Shown piece by piece: positions 53,350 through 62,948 of a stretch of DNA of 64,000 bases (within the stretch, counting starts at the first letter, position 1; every line of letters begins with the position of its first letter). The stretch lies in assembly GCA_045107005.1 (NCBI GenBank), contig JBGCFP010000024.1:1-64000 (forward strand), given 5' to 3'. This DNA comes from JBCCMA01 sp045107005. GTDB lineage: Bacteria > Pseudomonadota > Gammaproteobacteria > Steroidobacterales > JBCCMA01. The notes beneath the pieces were generated by a model. It was not told the DNA's origin and ran no database searches. It saw only the letters and a program-made list of their open reading frames with translations. A program made the position numbers and the translations under genes.

Positions 53350-55178
53350 AATGGTGTTCTGTGGTACGGGATTGTCAGCTCGAAGCGCGTTCCGGCAGGG
53401 CTGGTTTTGAGAATGATATCACCGCCCAATGATTCAACATGTTTCTTGACAATGTACAGACCTAACCCGGAGCCCGATACATCGGAATGAAACCGGCTGA
53501 ACATCTTGTATGGCTCAGCGTTGCCAACGTCGGGAAGTCCTTGGCCGTTGTCTTCTACCGATAGCTCCAGATGGGCTGAGTGACCGGTCGCCCTGATTTC
53601 AACAAAGCGTTCCGCGCGCTCGCTGTTCGCGTATTTTATTCCGTTAGAGGTGAGGTTGTAGAGTATCTGGTACAAACGAATATAGGGCAGGTTTGGCGGC
53701 GTCGCGCAGTCCACAAAGGAACGCACAGCCACATCTTTTTCTTCCCACAAGGGTTCTACACTGTTGACAATTTCCCGGACGATACCGCCAATATCAATCG
53801 GTTCCGCTGGTGCTTCAGTCAATTCGGCCTTGGCCGCATCCAGGATACCGAGCACCATGGATTCCATGGCACTTGCCCGGTGCTCGATCTGCTCAACATT
53901 GCGTTTGACTTCCTTGATATCGCCGTCTTTCAAATCTTGCAACATGTAGGCCGCCACGCGCCGGATGGACGTGAGCGGCCCTTTAAGATCATGGGATGAG
54001 CGATAGGCGAATTGTGCGAGCTCTTCATTGGATCGTTCGAGTTCGCGACGAATGGCGATTACCTCCGTGATATCCCAATTGACACCGACCATCCTTTGCA
54101 CTTCACCTTTGTCATCCAGAATCATATCCGCAACACCTTGAATGGTGCAGACAGTGCGATTCGGCCAGACGACTCGGAATGTGGCATCAAACTTTGTGTT
54201 TGTAGCGACCGCATGCTGGATCTGTGCTTCTGCAGCCTCTCGATCGTCGGGATGTAAGCCGTTTTGCCACGCCTCATAGGCGCCGCTAAATTCGCGCTCG
54301 CTGATGCCGTAAAGCGCGTACATGCGGTTATCCCAAATCAGCGCATCGGTTCGAATGTCCCACTCCCATACACCGATTTGAGATACCTCCAGTGCAAGCA
54401 TCAGTCTCGTGTTGAGCTCCTCAATCTTGCGGCGTGCTTCGAACTCGTTGGTACGGTCGATCGTGACACCAACCAGAGCGCTTAACTTACCGTCCTTGGT
54501 TAACCGCGGAAAACTCTCGGTGTGAATGTACTTTTCTTTGCCATCAATGACGACGCGATAATTAACCTCGAAGCCCTGATTCAACGTAAGGGCATCTTGC
54601 CGTGTTTGCTCGAGTGCTTCACGGTCCGCAGGATGAACGATTGCCATGTGTTGCTCAGTGTTCAACGGCTCATCGTTTTCAGAGCGGCCGAACATTTTAT
54701 GAACACCCGGTGACCATTGGAGCGAGTCGTTTTCGATGTCCCAATACCAATGCCCGAGCTTCGCGATGCGCTCGCCTTCTATCATCCGTTGAAGCAATGT
54801 CTCGCGTTCAACTTCGAGGCTCTTGCGTTCGTCGATATCTTCAAAAATGCCATGAAGATGCGTCAGCGCATCCGCGCCAAACACCGGTTCGCCGATAGCC
54901 CTTACCCATCTGCGCTTCCCTCGAGTGGTCAGGATTTGCAGCTCCTTGTCCCACGGCTTTTTCTCTTCTATCGCTTCCTTGATGCAAAGCTCGATTATCG
55001 GACGATGTTCAGGTACGTAATACTCGATGGCTTCTGCAACGACAATGCGTTTGGCGGGATCCTCTTCATGGATTGCGTAGGTCGCCGGGCTCCAGTGACA
55101 AACGCCTTCATTAATATCGACCAACCACGTGCCAATGCTACGCGTGCGTTCCAGCAGATTGAGTAGTGAGCTTTCCAT
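53346..55178 (-). CDS. Multi-PAS histidine kinase
   Basis: A 610-residue soluble kinase with three PAS/PAC units (about residues 8-120, 135-255, 265-385), containing PAC-type strings such as GKRRWVRAIGEPVF. Next are HisKA with RSSHDLKGPLTSIRR (about 397-411) and HATPase with N-box NLTSNGIKYANSE, G1 VEDNGQGLP and G2 GSGLGLYIV. No TM or cofactor motif is visible. It is translationally coupled to a single-domain receiver. Codon use and GC seem slightly lower than neighbours, by eye. Confidence 0.92.
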   Translation of the reverse strand: MESSLLNLLERTRSIGTWLVDINEGVCHWSPATYAIHEEDPAKRIVVAEAIEYYVPEHRPIIELCIKEAIEEKKPWDKELQILTTRGKRRWVRAIGEPVFGADALTHLHGIFEDIDERKSLEVERETLLQRMIEGERIAKLGHWYWDIENDSLQWSPGVHKMFGRSENDEPLNTEQHMAIVHPADREALEQTRQDALTLNQGFEVNYRVVIDGKEKYIHTESFPRLTKDGKLSALVGVTIDRTNEFEARRKIEELNTRLMLALEVSQIGVWEWDIRTDALIWDNRMYALYGISEREFSGAYEAWQNGLHPDDREAAEAQIQHAVATNTKFDATFRVVWPNRTVCTIQGVADMILDDKGEVQRMVGVNWDITEVIAIRRELERSNEELAQFAYRSSHDLKGPLTSIRRVAAYMLQDLKDGDIKEVKRNVEQIEHRASAMESMVLGILDAAKAELTEAPAEPIDIGGIVREIVNSVEPLWEEKDVAVRSFVDCATPPNLPYIRLYQILYNLTSNGIKYANSERAERFVEIRATGHSAHLELSVEDNGQGLPDVGNAEPYKMFSRFHSDVSGSGLGLYIVKKHVESLGGDIILKTSPAGTRFELTIPYHRTPL

Positions 55179-55598
55179 CTAAAATGCCAACGCTTTCACG
55201 AATGAACCCGTGCAGAACAAGTAGTGCAGAGTCCGGTCTGCGCGAGTATAACACCTGTTGTTCGGTAACATGTTAGCGCTCCTTAGTGCTGGCGCCACAA
55301 TACTGCAGGTGTTGGCGTTTCGCCCGCAGCGCTACTTGCGACAGTCAACAAGATTCCTATTCTCAGTCGAGCATAGTGGATAAATAGAAAGATCTGATTT
55401 TTTGATGAGGGCCTTACAGTTGCTCAAGAGCATTTCAAAAAGCACTGAGCGGACGAAAACTATCCTTACGATAACGAAAGGTTATCCCTGCCGCTGGAAT
55501 GGGACGGCTAAGCCCCTATTTAGGGGATTCAATGCTCGATGTCGCTATTGCATATTAGGGCCAACAAATTCTGTTCAGGCTCGTTATGGAGTATCCCA
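55179..55598. promoter_or_regulatory. Intergenic region with a palindrome and a run of hairpins
   Basis: TAACATGTTA at 55266-55275 is a perfect palindrome 88 bp upstream of the multi-PAS kinase gene. On the plus strand, ahead of the secreted protein at 55599, three short hairpins follow one another: GATAAC/GTTATC with a GAAAG loop (55470-55486), GCCG/CGGC (55490-55508) and CCCCTA/TAGGGG (55513-55526). They may form a structured leader; no known riboswitch is matched with confidence. Confidence 0.4.
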
Positions 55599-56498
55599 AT
55601 GAATCGCATCTCACTCTGCGCGCTTTTCGTTTCCGGCTTCGCTCTCGTATCCCCTGCCTACGCTCAGGTCATTCAGCTGAATGATTCGACGCTGCCGGCC
55701 TCCGCCGACGGGTTCAATATCACCCGCGATCCGGACACCGGCTTCGAATGGCTGGATGTTGACGTGACTGCCGGGCGGACCTACGACGATCTGGTCGGAA
55801 ATGACGGCAGCAATGAATTCACTGCGGGCGGTGATTTCGAAGGCTTTCGCTATGCCACGTATCTGGAATTGACCGGCGCATTTAATGGCCCACAGTTGCC
55901 GAGTCTTTACCGCAGCCTCAACATCTCGCCGTTTTCGTTTTCCTCTATCGGTGGCTACAACGTGGTGCGCAGCTTTCTCGGCATCGTCGGCTGCTTCGGC
56001 GATTGTGCCACCTGGGGCTATGTTTCGGGCAACCTCATTGGCCAAAACGGGGAGATGCCCGGCGGCGCATCGATGGAGGCGTTTCCTTCCCAGTCTTCTA
56101 CCCTCGGGCAGTCAAGACCCACTGACTTCGCAGCCGTCATCGCACCCAATGACTCGCTGCCCGAGCAGCGCGGCAACTGGCTGGTGCGTACGGCCGGCGA
56201 TGTGGATGCGGACGACGATTTGATATACGACATGTTCGACAACTGTGTAAGCGTGGCGAACACCCAGCAAACAGACGCCGACGGTGACAATTTTGGCAAC
56301 GCCTGCGATGCGGATCTCAACAACGACTGCGTGGTCAACATTGCCGACCTAGGTTTGATGCGCGCTGTGTTTTTTAGCGCGGACCCGGTCGCCGATCTAA
56401 ATTCGGACGGCACGGTGAATGTGTCAGACCTTGGATTGATGCGGGCCGCCTTCTTCGGGCCGCCTGGGCCAAGTGGATTAAGCACCAATTGTCCATGA
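55599..56498 (+). CDS. Secreted DUF1566-like protein with thrombospondin-3/dockerin end and PGPSG tail
   Basis: A 299-residue protein from ATG 55599 (GGAG upstream). Signal peptide about 1-22; an N-terminal domain (about 30-190) with GFEWLDVDVTAGRTYDDLVG and EGFRYATYLEL, the style of Lcl/DUF1566-like domains on exported proteins. Then come a thrombospondin type-3 repeat (DADDDLIYDMFDNC; DADGDNFGNACD), two dockerin-like repeats (VNIADLGLMRAVFF; VNVSDLGLMRAAFF) and the tail PPGPSGLSTNCP. Two cysteines (GCFGDC) in the N-terminal domain could form a disulphide. The longer upstream frame is not needed. Confidence 0.78.
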   Translation: MNRISLCALFVSGFALVSPAYAQVIQLNDSTLPASADGFNITRDPDTGFEWLDVDVTAGRTYDDLVGNDGSNEFTAGGDFEGFRYATYLELTGAFNGPQLPSLYRSLNISPFSFSSIGGYNVVRSFLGIVGCFGDCATWGYVSGNLIGQNGEMPGGASMEAFPSQSSTLGQSRPTDFAAVIAPNDSLPEQRGNWLVRTAGDVDADDDLIYDMFDNCVSVANTQQTDADGDNFGNACDADLNNDCVVNIADLGLMRAVFFSADPVADLNSDGTVNVSDLGLMRAAFFGPPGPSGLSTNCP

Positions 56499-56952
56499 CA
56501 TCGAGGGCCGCCGGAAGAAGGACGGGTTGATCGACTCTCTGTGCGTAGTCGGCCAACTGTCCTTCGCGGGCCACTGAGACATGCCATTAATCCGCAGCAG
56601 CCGCGATACACCGGCTCAAGTTCACTACCGATTCAAAGCTCGACGCCGTGTACAGATTTAGGCGCTGACTAACAACCTCGGGCACTCGCCCACCAAAGAC
56701 TCATCGGACGACACGTTACTTTGGCGCTTCTTTTACTTCAGGCACTCACGTGGACTACTTTGTGCAGGGCCTTGTGGCGCCCTATTCTCTGCCGGCGCCA
56801 ACGGCGGTTGGCCGATCCACACCACCGGCAAATGCCGTGCCCAACAGGACGCACTTCCACAATTTCTTCATATTGCAGTCACAGTCACTGCATGTTTGAC
56901 AATTAGCGTGGGTGGACAGGTGATGTAGCACGGCATACAAGGAACTTTTCGC
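56499..56952. other. Non-coding interval carrying a dispersed repeat
   Basis: No gene is supported. It holds copy B of the dispersed repeat (56631-56728). Confidence 0.4.
56631..56728. repeat. Dispersed intergenic repeat, copy B
   Basis: Begins TTCACTACCGATTCAAAGCT and ends with CACCAAAGACTCATC and ACACGTTACTTTGGCGCT, matching both blocks of copy A at 34107-34186 with a longer spacer. Confidence 0.5.
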
Positions 56953-58773
56953 ATGCGCCATATTTGTTGCAGCAATATCCCGGTTGCGGCGTTGGTCGGC
57001 GCCGCGTGCCTTTTGGTCAGCGCCTGCGGAGGCGGCGGCATTGGCGAAGACACCCCGCCGGTCACCCCAATCGACGCCAGTGCCCCCACTATTCAACTCA
57101 CAGGCCTCGCGTCGATCGAAATCGTCGTGGGCACGGACTACATTGATCCCGGCGCCACCGCATCCGACGATCAGGATGGCGACATAACGAACCAAATCCT
57201 CATAGCCAACGACGTCGATACCGCCGTTGTTGGCGGGTATGTGGTGTCTTACAACGTCTCCGATGCCGCCAGCAATGCTGCCACCACGGTTACGCGGATG
57301 GTTAACGTCGTTGCACCTTCGGCGGCCAAAGCTCAGTTTGGTCCCGTGGGGTTTGTGGAGATTGAGTCTGGACTCAACGGCTTCCCGGACATTATTGACA
57401 ACGGCGATCGATTCTCGCGTGATCACGATATCGCTGGCGACATCGATGGCGACGGCGTCACGGATTTGGTGGTCGGCGCTCGCTCTGACGACGACGGCGC
57501 GACCGATGCCGGCGCTGTCTATGTGTTGTTCATGAACAGTGATCGCAGCGTCAAGGCGCACCAAAAGATTTCGAATTTCGAGGGCGGCTTTACGGACGTT
57601 CTGGTGGCCGGCAATTTCTTCGGCTACGGCGTTGCGGGCATTGGCGACTACGATGGTGATGGCATACCAGACATCGCTGCCACGGCATCCGCCGCGTCAA
57701 ACCGCGCGCTCTATATCTTGCATCTCAATGCAGATGGCACCGTCAAATCGATGGTGAAAAACTCGGGCGTTCCTGGCACCGGACTGTCGTCCGCCGGCGA
57801 TTTGGACGGTGACGGGCGCATTGATCTGTTCGCAGCCGAGCCCGGCGCAGCCGGCGGCGGCGCCGTTCATCTGCTTTTTCTGGACACCAACTCGATGGTG
57901 CAACCCGCACGCACCGTGATCATCGGTGCCAACCGTGGCGGCTTTGGCGGCAACCTGAGCGAGGGCGATGAGTTTGGCGGGCGCGAGTCGGCTGTGCTCG
58001 GCGACATGGATGGTGACGGCACCATTGAGCTTGCTGTGGGTGCATTTCAAACCAATGGTGGCGACGGTGCCGTCTGGATACTGTCGCTGGATCCCAACAC
58101 TTTTAACGTGGTGCAAGAAGGTAAAATTGCGCCCGGCGAGTCGGGCTTCGATGAGCAGATTCCAAACGATGTCAATCCAAACGGCACCTCCGGTGGCCAG
58201 TTTGGCCACGCGCTTGTCGCCGTCGGCGACCTCAACGGCGACGGGATCCCCGATCTGGTTAGCGGCGCGAATCAGTACGACGAGGGCAACGCCTATATTC
58301 TGTATCTGGCCCCCGACAAAACGGTGAAGACCTTCACCCGCATCAATGCAAGCGAAGGCGGGTTCGGCCTCAACCTTGCCGCAGAAGAGCGATTCTCCCG
58401 ATCCATGTCAACCGCGGGCGATCCTGCGGGCAACGGAAATTTAGTCATTAACGTTGGCGGCGGCGCCAGTGGTGCAGCCGGCGCAGAAGCCTCTGGCACG
58501 CTATATCAACTCGAGCTGCAGCGGTGCGATTTTGTCTTTCAAGGTGCCAACACGTTCTGGAGCGCCGACACTCCGCTCTTTAGCAACTGGGACCACACGG
58601 CTCAGCTGGTGACCGATCCGATCTTGTTTGAAGATTGTGCCACGCAGGCTTTTGACACGGGCGGCAACTACGTCACGTTTAACGGCGTCGATGGACGCTG
58701 CATCGTGCACGAGATGGCGGCGCTTGGCGACAGCACCGAGGGCAGCACGGCCTATCTGCGGCAGTGCCCCTGA
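56953..58773 (+). CDS. FG-GAP/integrin-alpha-like lipoprotein with an N-terminal Ig-like (DUF5011) domain
   Basis: A 606-residue protein. The lipobox VSACGGGG (C25) points to a lipoprotein. A DUF5011-type Ig domain (about 45-118) with TIQLTGLASIEIVVG and GATASDDQDGDITNQI is followed by five or more FG-GAP calcium blades: GDIDGDGVTDLVVGA, GDYDGDGIPDIAATA, GDLDGDGRIDLFAAE, GDMDGDGTIELAVGA, GDLNGDGIPDLVSGA. They would form a beta-propeller. The C-terminal 90 residues are cysteine-containing and unique. Surface-exposed adhesion or binding role likely; partner unknown. Monocistronic. Confidence 0.85.
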   Translation: MRHICCSNIPVAALVGAACLLVSACGGGGIGEDTPPVTPIDASAPTIQLTGLASIEIVVGTDYIDPGATASDDQDGDITNQILIANDVDTAVVGGYVVSYNVSDAASNAATTVTRMVNVVAPSAAKAQFGPVGFVEIESGLNGFPDIIDNGDRFSRDHDIAGDIDGDGVTDLVVGARSDDDGATDAGAVYVLFMNSDRSVKAHQKISNFEGGFTDVLVAGNFFGYGVAGIGDYDGDGIPDIAATASAASNRALYILHLNADGTVKSMVKNSGVPGTGLSSAGDLDGDGRIDLFAAEPGAAGGGAVHLLFLDTNSMVQPARTVIIGANRGGFGGNLSEGDEFGGRESAVLGDMDGDGTIELAVGAFQTNGGDGAVWILSLDPNTFNVVQEGKIAPGESGFDEQIPNDVNPNGTSGGQFGHALVAVGDLNGDGIPDLVSGANQYDEGNAYILYLAPDKTVKTFTRINASEGGFGLNLAAEERFSRSMSTAGDPAGNGNLVINVGGGASGAAGAEASGTLYQLELQRCDFVFQGANTFWSADTPLFSNWDHTAQLVTDPILFEDCATQAFDTGGNYVTFNGVDGRCIVHEMAALGDSTEGSTAYLRQCP

Positions 58774-59173
58774 GACAAGCATTGACCAACACACGGTCAC
58801 TGCAATGCTGGAGTACCAACAGCAGTCCACCGGACTAACGCTCCTGTTCACGGAAGTTGCGCCTGGTCGACGCGCGCACAGAGCGCATGCGGGCCTGTCT
58901 TGGCAGACACATCAAGCGCAGGTTGACGATGAAGTGCCCACGACCTGCCCTGACTTTGTCGCGGAATATACAAATGTACAGGCCGCACTGACCCCGCGGC
59001 AGGCGAATGCCCAGTTAGATTCCGGGGACCGGCAATTCAACACTGGGCAGCGACGGCCACGGCTTAAGCCTATCACCAATTGAGATAGCAGCCATCACAA
59101 ATCTGCGTACAGAACGCCCGTAGATGTCCAATAGTATGTCTGAGACACCATTTGGCAGCTCGGCGAACATGCT
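58774..59173. other. Non-coding interval before the third TonB receptor
   Basis: No gene or clear hairpin is supported. It contains the receptor promoter; the region directly before the ATG at 59174 has no strong ribosome binding site. Confidence 0.35.
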
Positions 59174-61477
59174 ATGCACAAAACAACAATTCTCGGTTTA
59201 GCTTCTTTCCTACTTTCCACGTTCAGCGCTACCGCTTTCGCTCAGGATCAATCGCGTCTCGAAGAGGTCGTCGTGACGGCGCGAAAAACGGAAGAGTCGC
59301 TGCAGAGCGTGCCGCTATCGATTACGGCACTGACTTCACAAACGCTTGAGCGGGCGACCGTACAGGCCATCGACGACGTCTCCAACTTGACACCTGGCCT
59401 GATCTTTCAGGATTTTAACGTTGGGGCATTGTCGACACCGGTTATTCGCGGGCTAGCGCAGTCCAACATTCAGGGTCGAGAAAACAACGTTGGCGTTTTT
59501 CTCGACGGCATCTATATCCCCAGCCGAAACAACCTGGATCTGGAGTTACTGGACCTGCAACGAGTCGAGGTCGTAAAGGGTCCGCAAAGCGCTTTGTATG
59601 GTCGCAGTACGTTTGCCGGGGCGATTAACTACGTGACGAATGACCCGTCCGATGAAACCGACTTAGGCTTCTACATGTCGGCGGGTTCCGACGAATATTT
59701 TGACGCCAATGTCAATTTCAGCGGAGCGCTGTCCGACACTTTTTCCGCCACGGCAGCATTCGGCATTCGGGAGTTCGACGGGACCATCGACAACGCGGCG
59801 TCCGAAAACAACCTTGGGGGATACGACAACACCTCTGGTCTGGTGACTTTGCTGTGGGAGCCCAATGAACAGTGGTCAGCAAGATTCATGGGTTACTTTA
59901 CCGACCGCACAACAGAGTCTGCCGGCATCCACAATGTGGATCCCAACTGTGGCAGCAGCGCGCCGAGCTTTTTTCCGCCGCCGGGAAACCCGGGCGGTGA
60001 TCCAACCTACACGTGTGGATCGTTGCCCTTTGAGACGGACATCAGTGCCAATCCTTTGGCGCGCGGCGGTGAATCCGACAACACAATTTTTGCGCTCAAC
60101 GTGTCATACGATGCCGATTGGTACCGGTTCACCAGCGTCACATCCGTGACCGACGCACAATTTGATTCGATTACCGATTACGACGCGGATGCCAACGGCG
60201 TCGCCTACTTCATTACCGATGCGGCAGGCCCTCCGAGCTTCACAAACTTGAACAACCTGTTCTTCAATGCCTCTAAAGACGAGACCATCAGCCAGGAATT
60301 CAGAGTGGACGGTGGTAACGAAACGCTCACCTGGTTGGCGGGCGGTTACTGGACTTCCGAAGAATCCGACAGCAGCAGTTCGTTAACATTGGACTCATCG
60401 CCGCTTTCTGCAACGCAAAGCATCGTGCCGGGTTTCCTTGGTGCATTCCTTACCACGAACCCGCTGGTCCCCAATGTGCAGGCAAATATTGCAACCGCAG
60501 ACGTTGAAATTTGGGCTCTGTTCGCGCGCGTTGGGTGGAACGTAAGCGATCGAAGTCGTTGGTCTTTTGAGGGGCGCTACACTGAGGAAGACAAGGCAGT
60601 TAACGGCGTCGCCAGTTTTTTTGGCGCGCCATCGGGACCACAGGCAAATACATGGAGCTATTTCGCGCCACGAGTCACCTTTGACTACGAGCTAAACGAC
60701 AGCACCTTGCTCTATGCGTCCGCTGCACAGGGAATCAAGTCAGGTGGCTTTAACACAAGCTTTTCAACAGCGTTTCCGGGTGAACAGTTTTTTGATGAGG
60801 AATCCAATACAACCATCGAGTTTGGTGCGAAAGGTATGCTCGCAAACAATCGCATTCGCTACGACCTGGCCGTGTATTTTGTAGATTGGGAAGATCTTCA
60901 GATTAGTGGTGCGTCAGAGGACCCGGCATTCATCAACGCGATCGTTCGTAACAGCGGTTCGGCTACCTCACAAGGGCTTGAACTGCAGGTTGATGGCTAC
61001 ATCAATGATTCATTCGACGTGGGTTTCGGTTTTGCCTACGCCGATCCTGAATTCGATAGCGGGGTCATCGATCGGGCCGTTACCGCCCTGTGCGGCGATG
61101 GCACTCTTTGTACAAACGATGTCGGCGGCCAGCAAGTCGGCCGCACGGTCAAAACGCAGTTCAATCTTTACGGCAACTTCCACCGTGAATTGGCCAATGA
61201 CTGGCGCTGGTATGCTCGCGCGGACTACATCTATCGCGACGAAAGCCCGACCCGCTCTGCCAATCTGCAGTTTATTGATTCGTGGAGTATCGTGAATGCC
61301 CGTGTCGGGTTTGCCAATGAGAAATGGGATGTGGCGTTATGGGCCAAGAACCTGTTTGACGAGGAGTTTGTGACGTCACAAATTCGTCAGCCTCGGTTGA
61401 ATGACTTCGTTAGTCCGACCACCGTGATTCAGGGCAACACTCGTCAACTCGCATTAACTGTCGCCTACCGCCACTAA
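59174..61477 (+). CDS. TonB-dependent receptor
   Basis: A 767-residue receptor: signal peptide about 1-24 (ATAFAQ), TonB box LEEVVVTARK (about 29-38), plug with VEVVKGPQSALYGRSTFAGAINYVT (about 130-155), barrel to the aromatic end VAYRH. The plug resembles the large FecA/FhuE-unrelated clade of receptors for diverse small molecules (steroid, aromatic or metallophore substrates) rather than ZnuD or siderophore types. It is followed by a 14-bp-stem hairpin and a decayed hydrolase gene. Ligand unknown. Base composition seems slightly AT-richer than the rest by eye. Confidence 0.88.
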   Translation: MHKTTILGLASFLLSTFSATAFAQDQSRLEEVVVTARKTEESLQSVPLSITALTSQTLERATVQAIDDVSNLTPGLIFQDFNVGALSTPVIRGLAQSNIQGRENNVGVFLDGIYIPSRNNLDLELLDLQRVEVVKGPQSALYGRSTFAGAINYVTNDPSDETDLGFYMSAGSDEYFDANVNFSGALSDTFSATAAFGIREFDGTIDNAASENNLGGYDNTSGLVTLLWEPNEQWSARFMGYFTDRTTESAGIHNVDPNCGSSAPSFFPPPGNPGGDPTYTCGSLPFETDISANPLARGGESDNTIFALNVSYDADWYRFTSVTSVTDAQFDSITDYDADANGVAYFITDAAGPPSFTNLNNLFFNASKDETISQEFRVDGGNETLTWLAGGYWTSEESDSSSSLTLDSSPLSATQSIVPGFLGAFLTTNPLVPNVQANIATADVEIWALFARVGWNVSDRSRWSFEGRYTEEDKAVNGVASFFGAPSGPQANTWSYFAPRVTFDYELNDSTLLYASAAQGIKSGGFNTSFSTAFPGEQFFDEESNTTIEFGAKGMLANNRIRYDLAVYFVDWEDLQISGASEDPAFINAIVRNSGSATSQGLELQVDGYINDSFDVGFGFAYADPEFDSGVIDRAVTALCGDGTLCTNDVGGQQVGRTVKTQFNLYGNFHRELANDWRWYARADYIYRDESPTRSANLQFIDSWSIVNARVGFANEKWDVALWAKNLFDEEFVTSQIRQPRLNDFVSPTTVIQGNTRQLALTVAYRH

Positions 61478-61484
61478 AACGATT

Positions 61485-61527
61485 CGAGGCAAGACCTGTA
61501 GTGAGACGTCAAACAGGTCTTGCCTCG
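61485..61527 (+). terminator. Strong hairpin after the third TonB receptor
   Basis: A perfect 14-bp stem (CGAGGCAAGACCTG / CAGGTCTTGCCTCG) with a 15-nt loop, 8 bp after the stop codon. No T-run follows, so factor-dependent termination, mRNA stabilisation or attenuation are possible. Confidence 0.6.
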
Positions 61528-61789
61528 ACATTGCTGCTCCTGGCGTTATTCGCCGCCGTATTGTGTGTGCGTTGGTTTTTGGCTGGCCGTGGATAGCGCC
61601 AGACCGACAAAAACTCAGCCTCGAAACGCTCGAGGCCCGCTACTCGACACCTGACTCCCGGTTCGCTGCTGTGGATGGCCTACGTCTGCACTATGTGGAT
61701 CAGGGGCCTGGTCCCGCCGTCGTGCTGTTGCACGCGTCCTTCATGAACTTGCGTAGCTGGGACCAACTTGCCACGGCCTTGCGAGCACC
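61501..61789 (+). pseudogene. Frameshifted 5' remnant of an alpha/beta-hydrolase gene
   Basis: From GTG 61501 a signal-anchor-like segment (RRQTGLASTLLLLALFAAV) is read. A shift near the TGTGTGTG run (about 61560) then continues as WPWIAPDRQKLSLETLEARY, followed by DGLRLHYVDQGPGPAVVLLHASF, the oxyanion-side start of an alpha/beta hydrolase (HG-to-HA variant). Similarity stops at LATALRAP, about 61790, where an unrelated sequence begins. No catalytic serine region remains. Confidence 0.6.
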
Positions 61790-62125
61790 ATGTATGCACA
61801 AAAATTCGGCCACGATCCCAATGAAGTCACCGGCTTCAATGTTAGTGTGCGAGGCTGGAAGGCCGACCGGCTGGACCGTCTGAATCCGCAAGTAGCGGCC
61901 GCAATGGTTATTCGGGAGATTGAGCGAGTACGGCCAGCCGCGAAAGGTCAACTCGAATTCGGCGCCTACCAATCATGGTGGCAGGATCCATTTTCGGCCG
62001 GCTCCTGGTCGGCAAATGTGACGGTTTCGGCAATACCGATACCCGCCGCTGTCTGGTTGTTCGGTACCGCTCTTGCAGGTCTGCTGGGATTTGCGAAGAA
62101 ACGTTCCTACAACCCAAAGCGGTAG
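61790..62125 (+). pseudogene. Chimeric fragment: amine-oxidase-like C-terminus joined to a PEP-CTERM-type sorting tail
   Basis: A 111-residue frame without ribosome binding site. The first part (RLDRLNPQVAAAMVIREIER and YQSWWQDPFSAGSW) resembles the end of flavin-containing amine oxidases, including the W-x-DPFSAGS pattern near the FAD site. It then switches to IPIPAAVWLFGTALAGLLG plus KKR, an exosortase (PEP-CTERM/VPxPAA) sorting signal. The two parts do not normally occur together, so this is probably a mosaic of gene fragments. Confidence 0.5.
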
Positions 62126-62778
62126 TGACCACGGACATCAAACTTGAGCAACACATCCTCCGATTGGGGGCCGGCCCCGATATTGTGCACCACCAAATAG
62201 CGCGGTGAATTGGGCACGCGATTCGGGCCCACGATACCAATGTGCGGTCGGCCGTTCGGCAGCCGCCAGCTCACAATATCGCCGGGCCGGTGATCCTGCG
62301 CCACGCGCGACGGCGGCAGCGACTTGCCGTGGCGACTAAAAAATACTTCGAGATTTGGCACGCGGCGATGATCGATGTTGGTGTCCGGCCGGGTCATGCC
62401 CCAAATGGACGGGTACAGATCGAAATGGGCCGACATGTCCTCATGCACTAACTGCTGCAGATCGGTGCCAAGCGCACGCAAAGCGCGAATCACAACGTCG
62501 GTACATACCCCCAAATTGGCGGGCACGTCGCCCCCGGGATATTCGATACGCCGGTAGGCGCCGTCGTAGGTAACCGTCACGTTTGTCCTTGCGAGCGCGG
62601 CTTCGGCCAGCGCGTTGGCAAAAGCCGGCGTTGTCGCAGACCAAAGCAACGACAAGAGAAGCGCCTTGACCGTCGCGTCAGGCAGGTTGCGAATCGTGAC
62701 GATGACGCCGCACGTTCGCGACGTGTACGGATACGCAGCGTACGCAAAAATAATACCCAAGAACAACGAAAATCCCAT
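62107..62778 (-). CDS. DUF1287 secreted protein (NlpC/P60-like fold)
   Basis: About 223 residues from ATG 62778, which has GGGAG seven bases upstream; an earlier ATG at 62805 is possible. The N-terminal region is hydrophobic. The DUF1287 domain shows NLGVCTDVVIRALRALG (with the conserved cysteine), DLYPSIWGMTRPDTNIDHRR, and a C-terminal PHIGIVG and YLVVHNIGAGPQ carrying the catalytic-type histidine. DUF1287 proteins look like NlpC/P60 cysteine hydrolases. The gene end overlaps the chimeric fragment on the other strand by 19 bp. Confidence 0.82.
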   Translation of the reverse strand: MGFSLFLGIIFAYAAYPYTSRTCGVIVTIRNLPDATVKALLLSLLWSATTPAFANALAEAALARTNVTVTYDGAYRRIEYPGGDVPANLGVCTDVVIRALRALGTDLQQLVHEDMSAHFDLYPSIWGMTRPDTNIDHRRVPNLEVFFSRHGKSLPPSRVAQDHRPGDIVSWRLPNGRPHIGIVGPNRVPNSPRYLVVHNIGAGPQSEDVLLKFDVRGHYRFGL

Positions 62779-62948
62779 CTGTGCTCCCAATCTAGCCGAC
62801 AACATTGACGCTCACGCGAAAATCGAGCATGCCAACGTTCATGACGTGGATCGCAGCGCCTCGTGCCTGATATTCGGTCAAACGCTCAAACCAGGGCAAT
62901 GTTCAATCCCCTTAACCGCCCGCGGCAAGTCATATCGTTTGCAGCACC

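Noticed and set aside
55440..55530. c-di-GMP-I (GEMM) riboswitch
   Set aside because: The GGGACG stretch and a GAAA-type loop are present but in the wrong order and without the conserved flanking strand; kept only as a possible structured leader.
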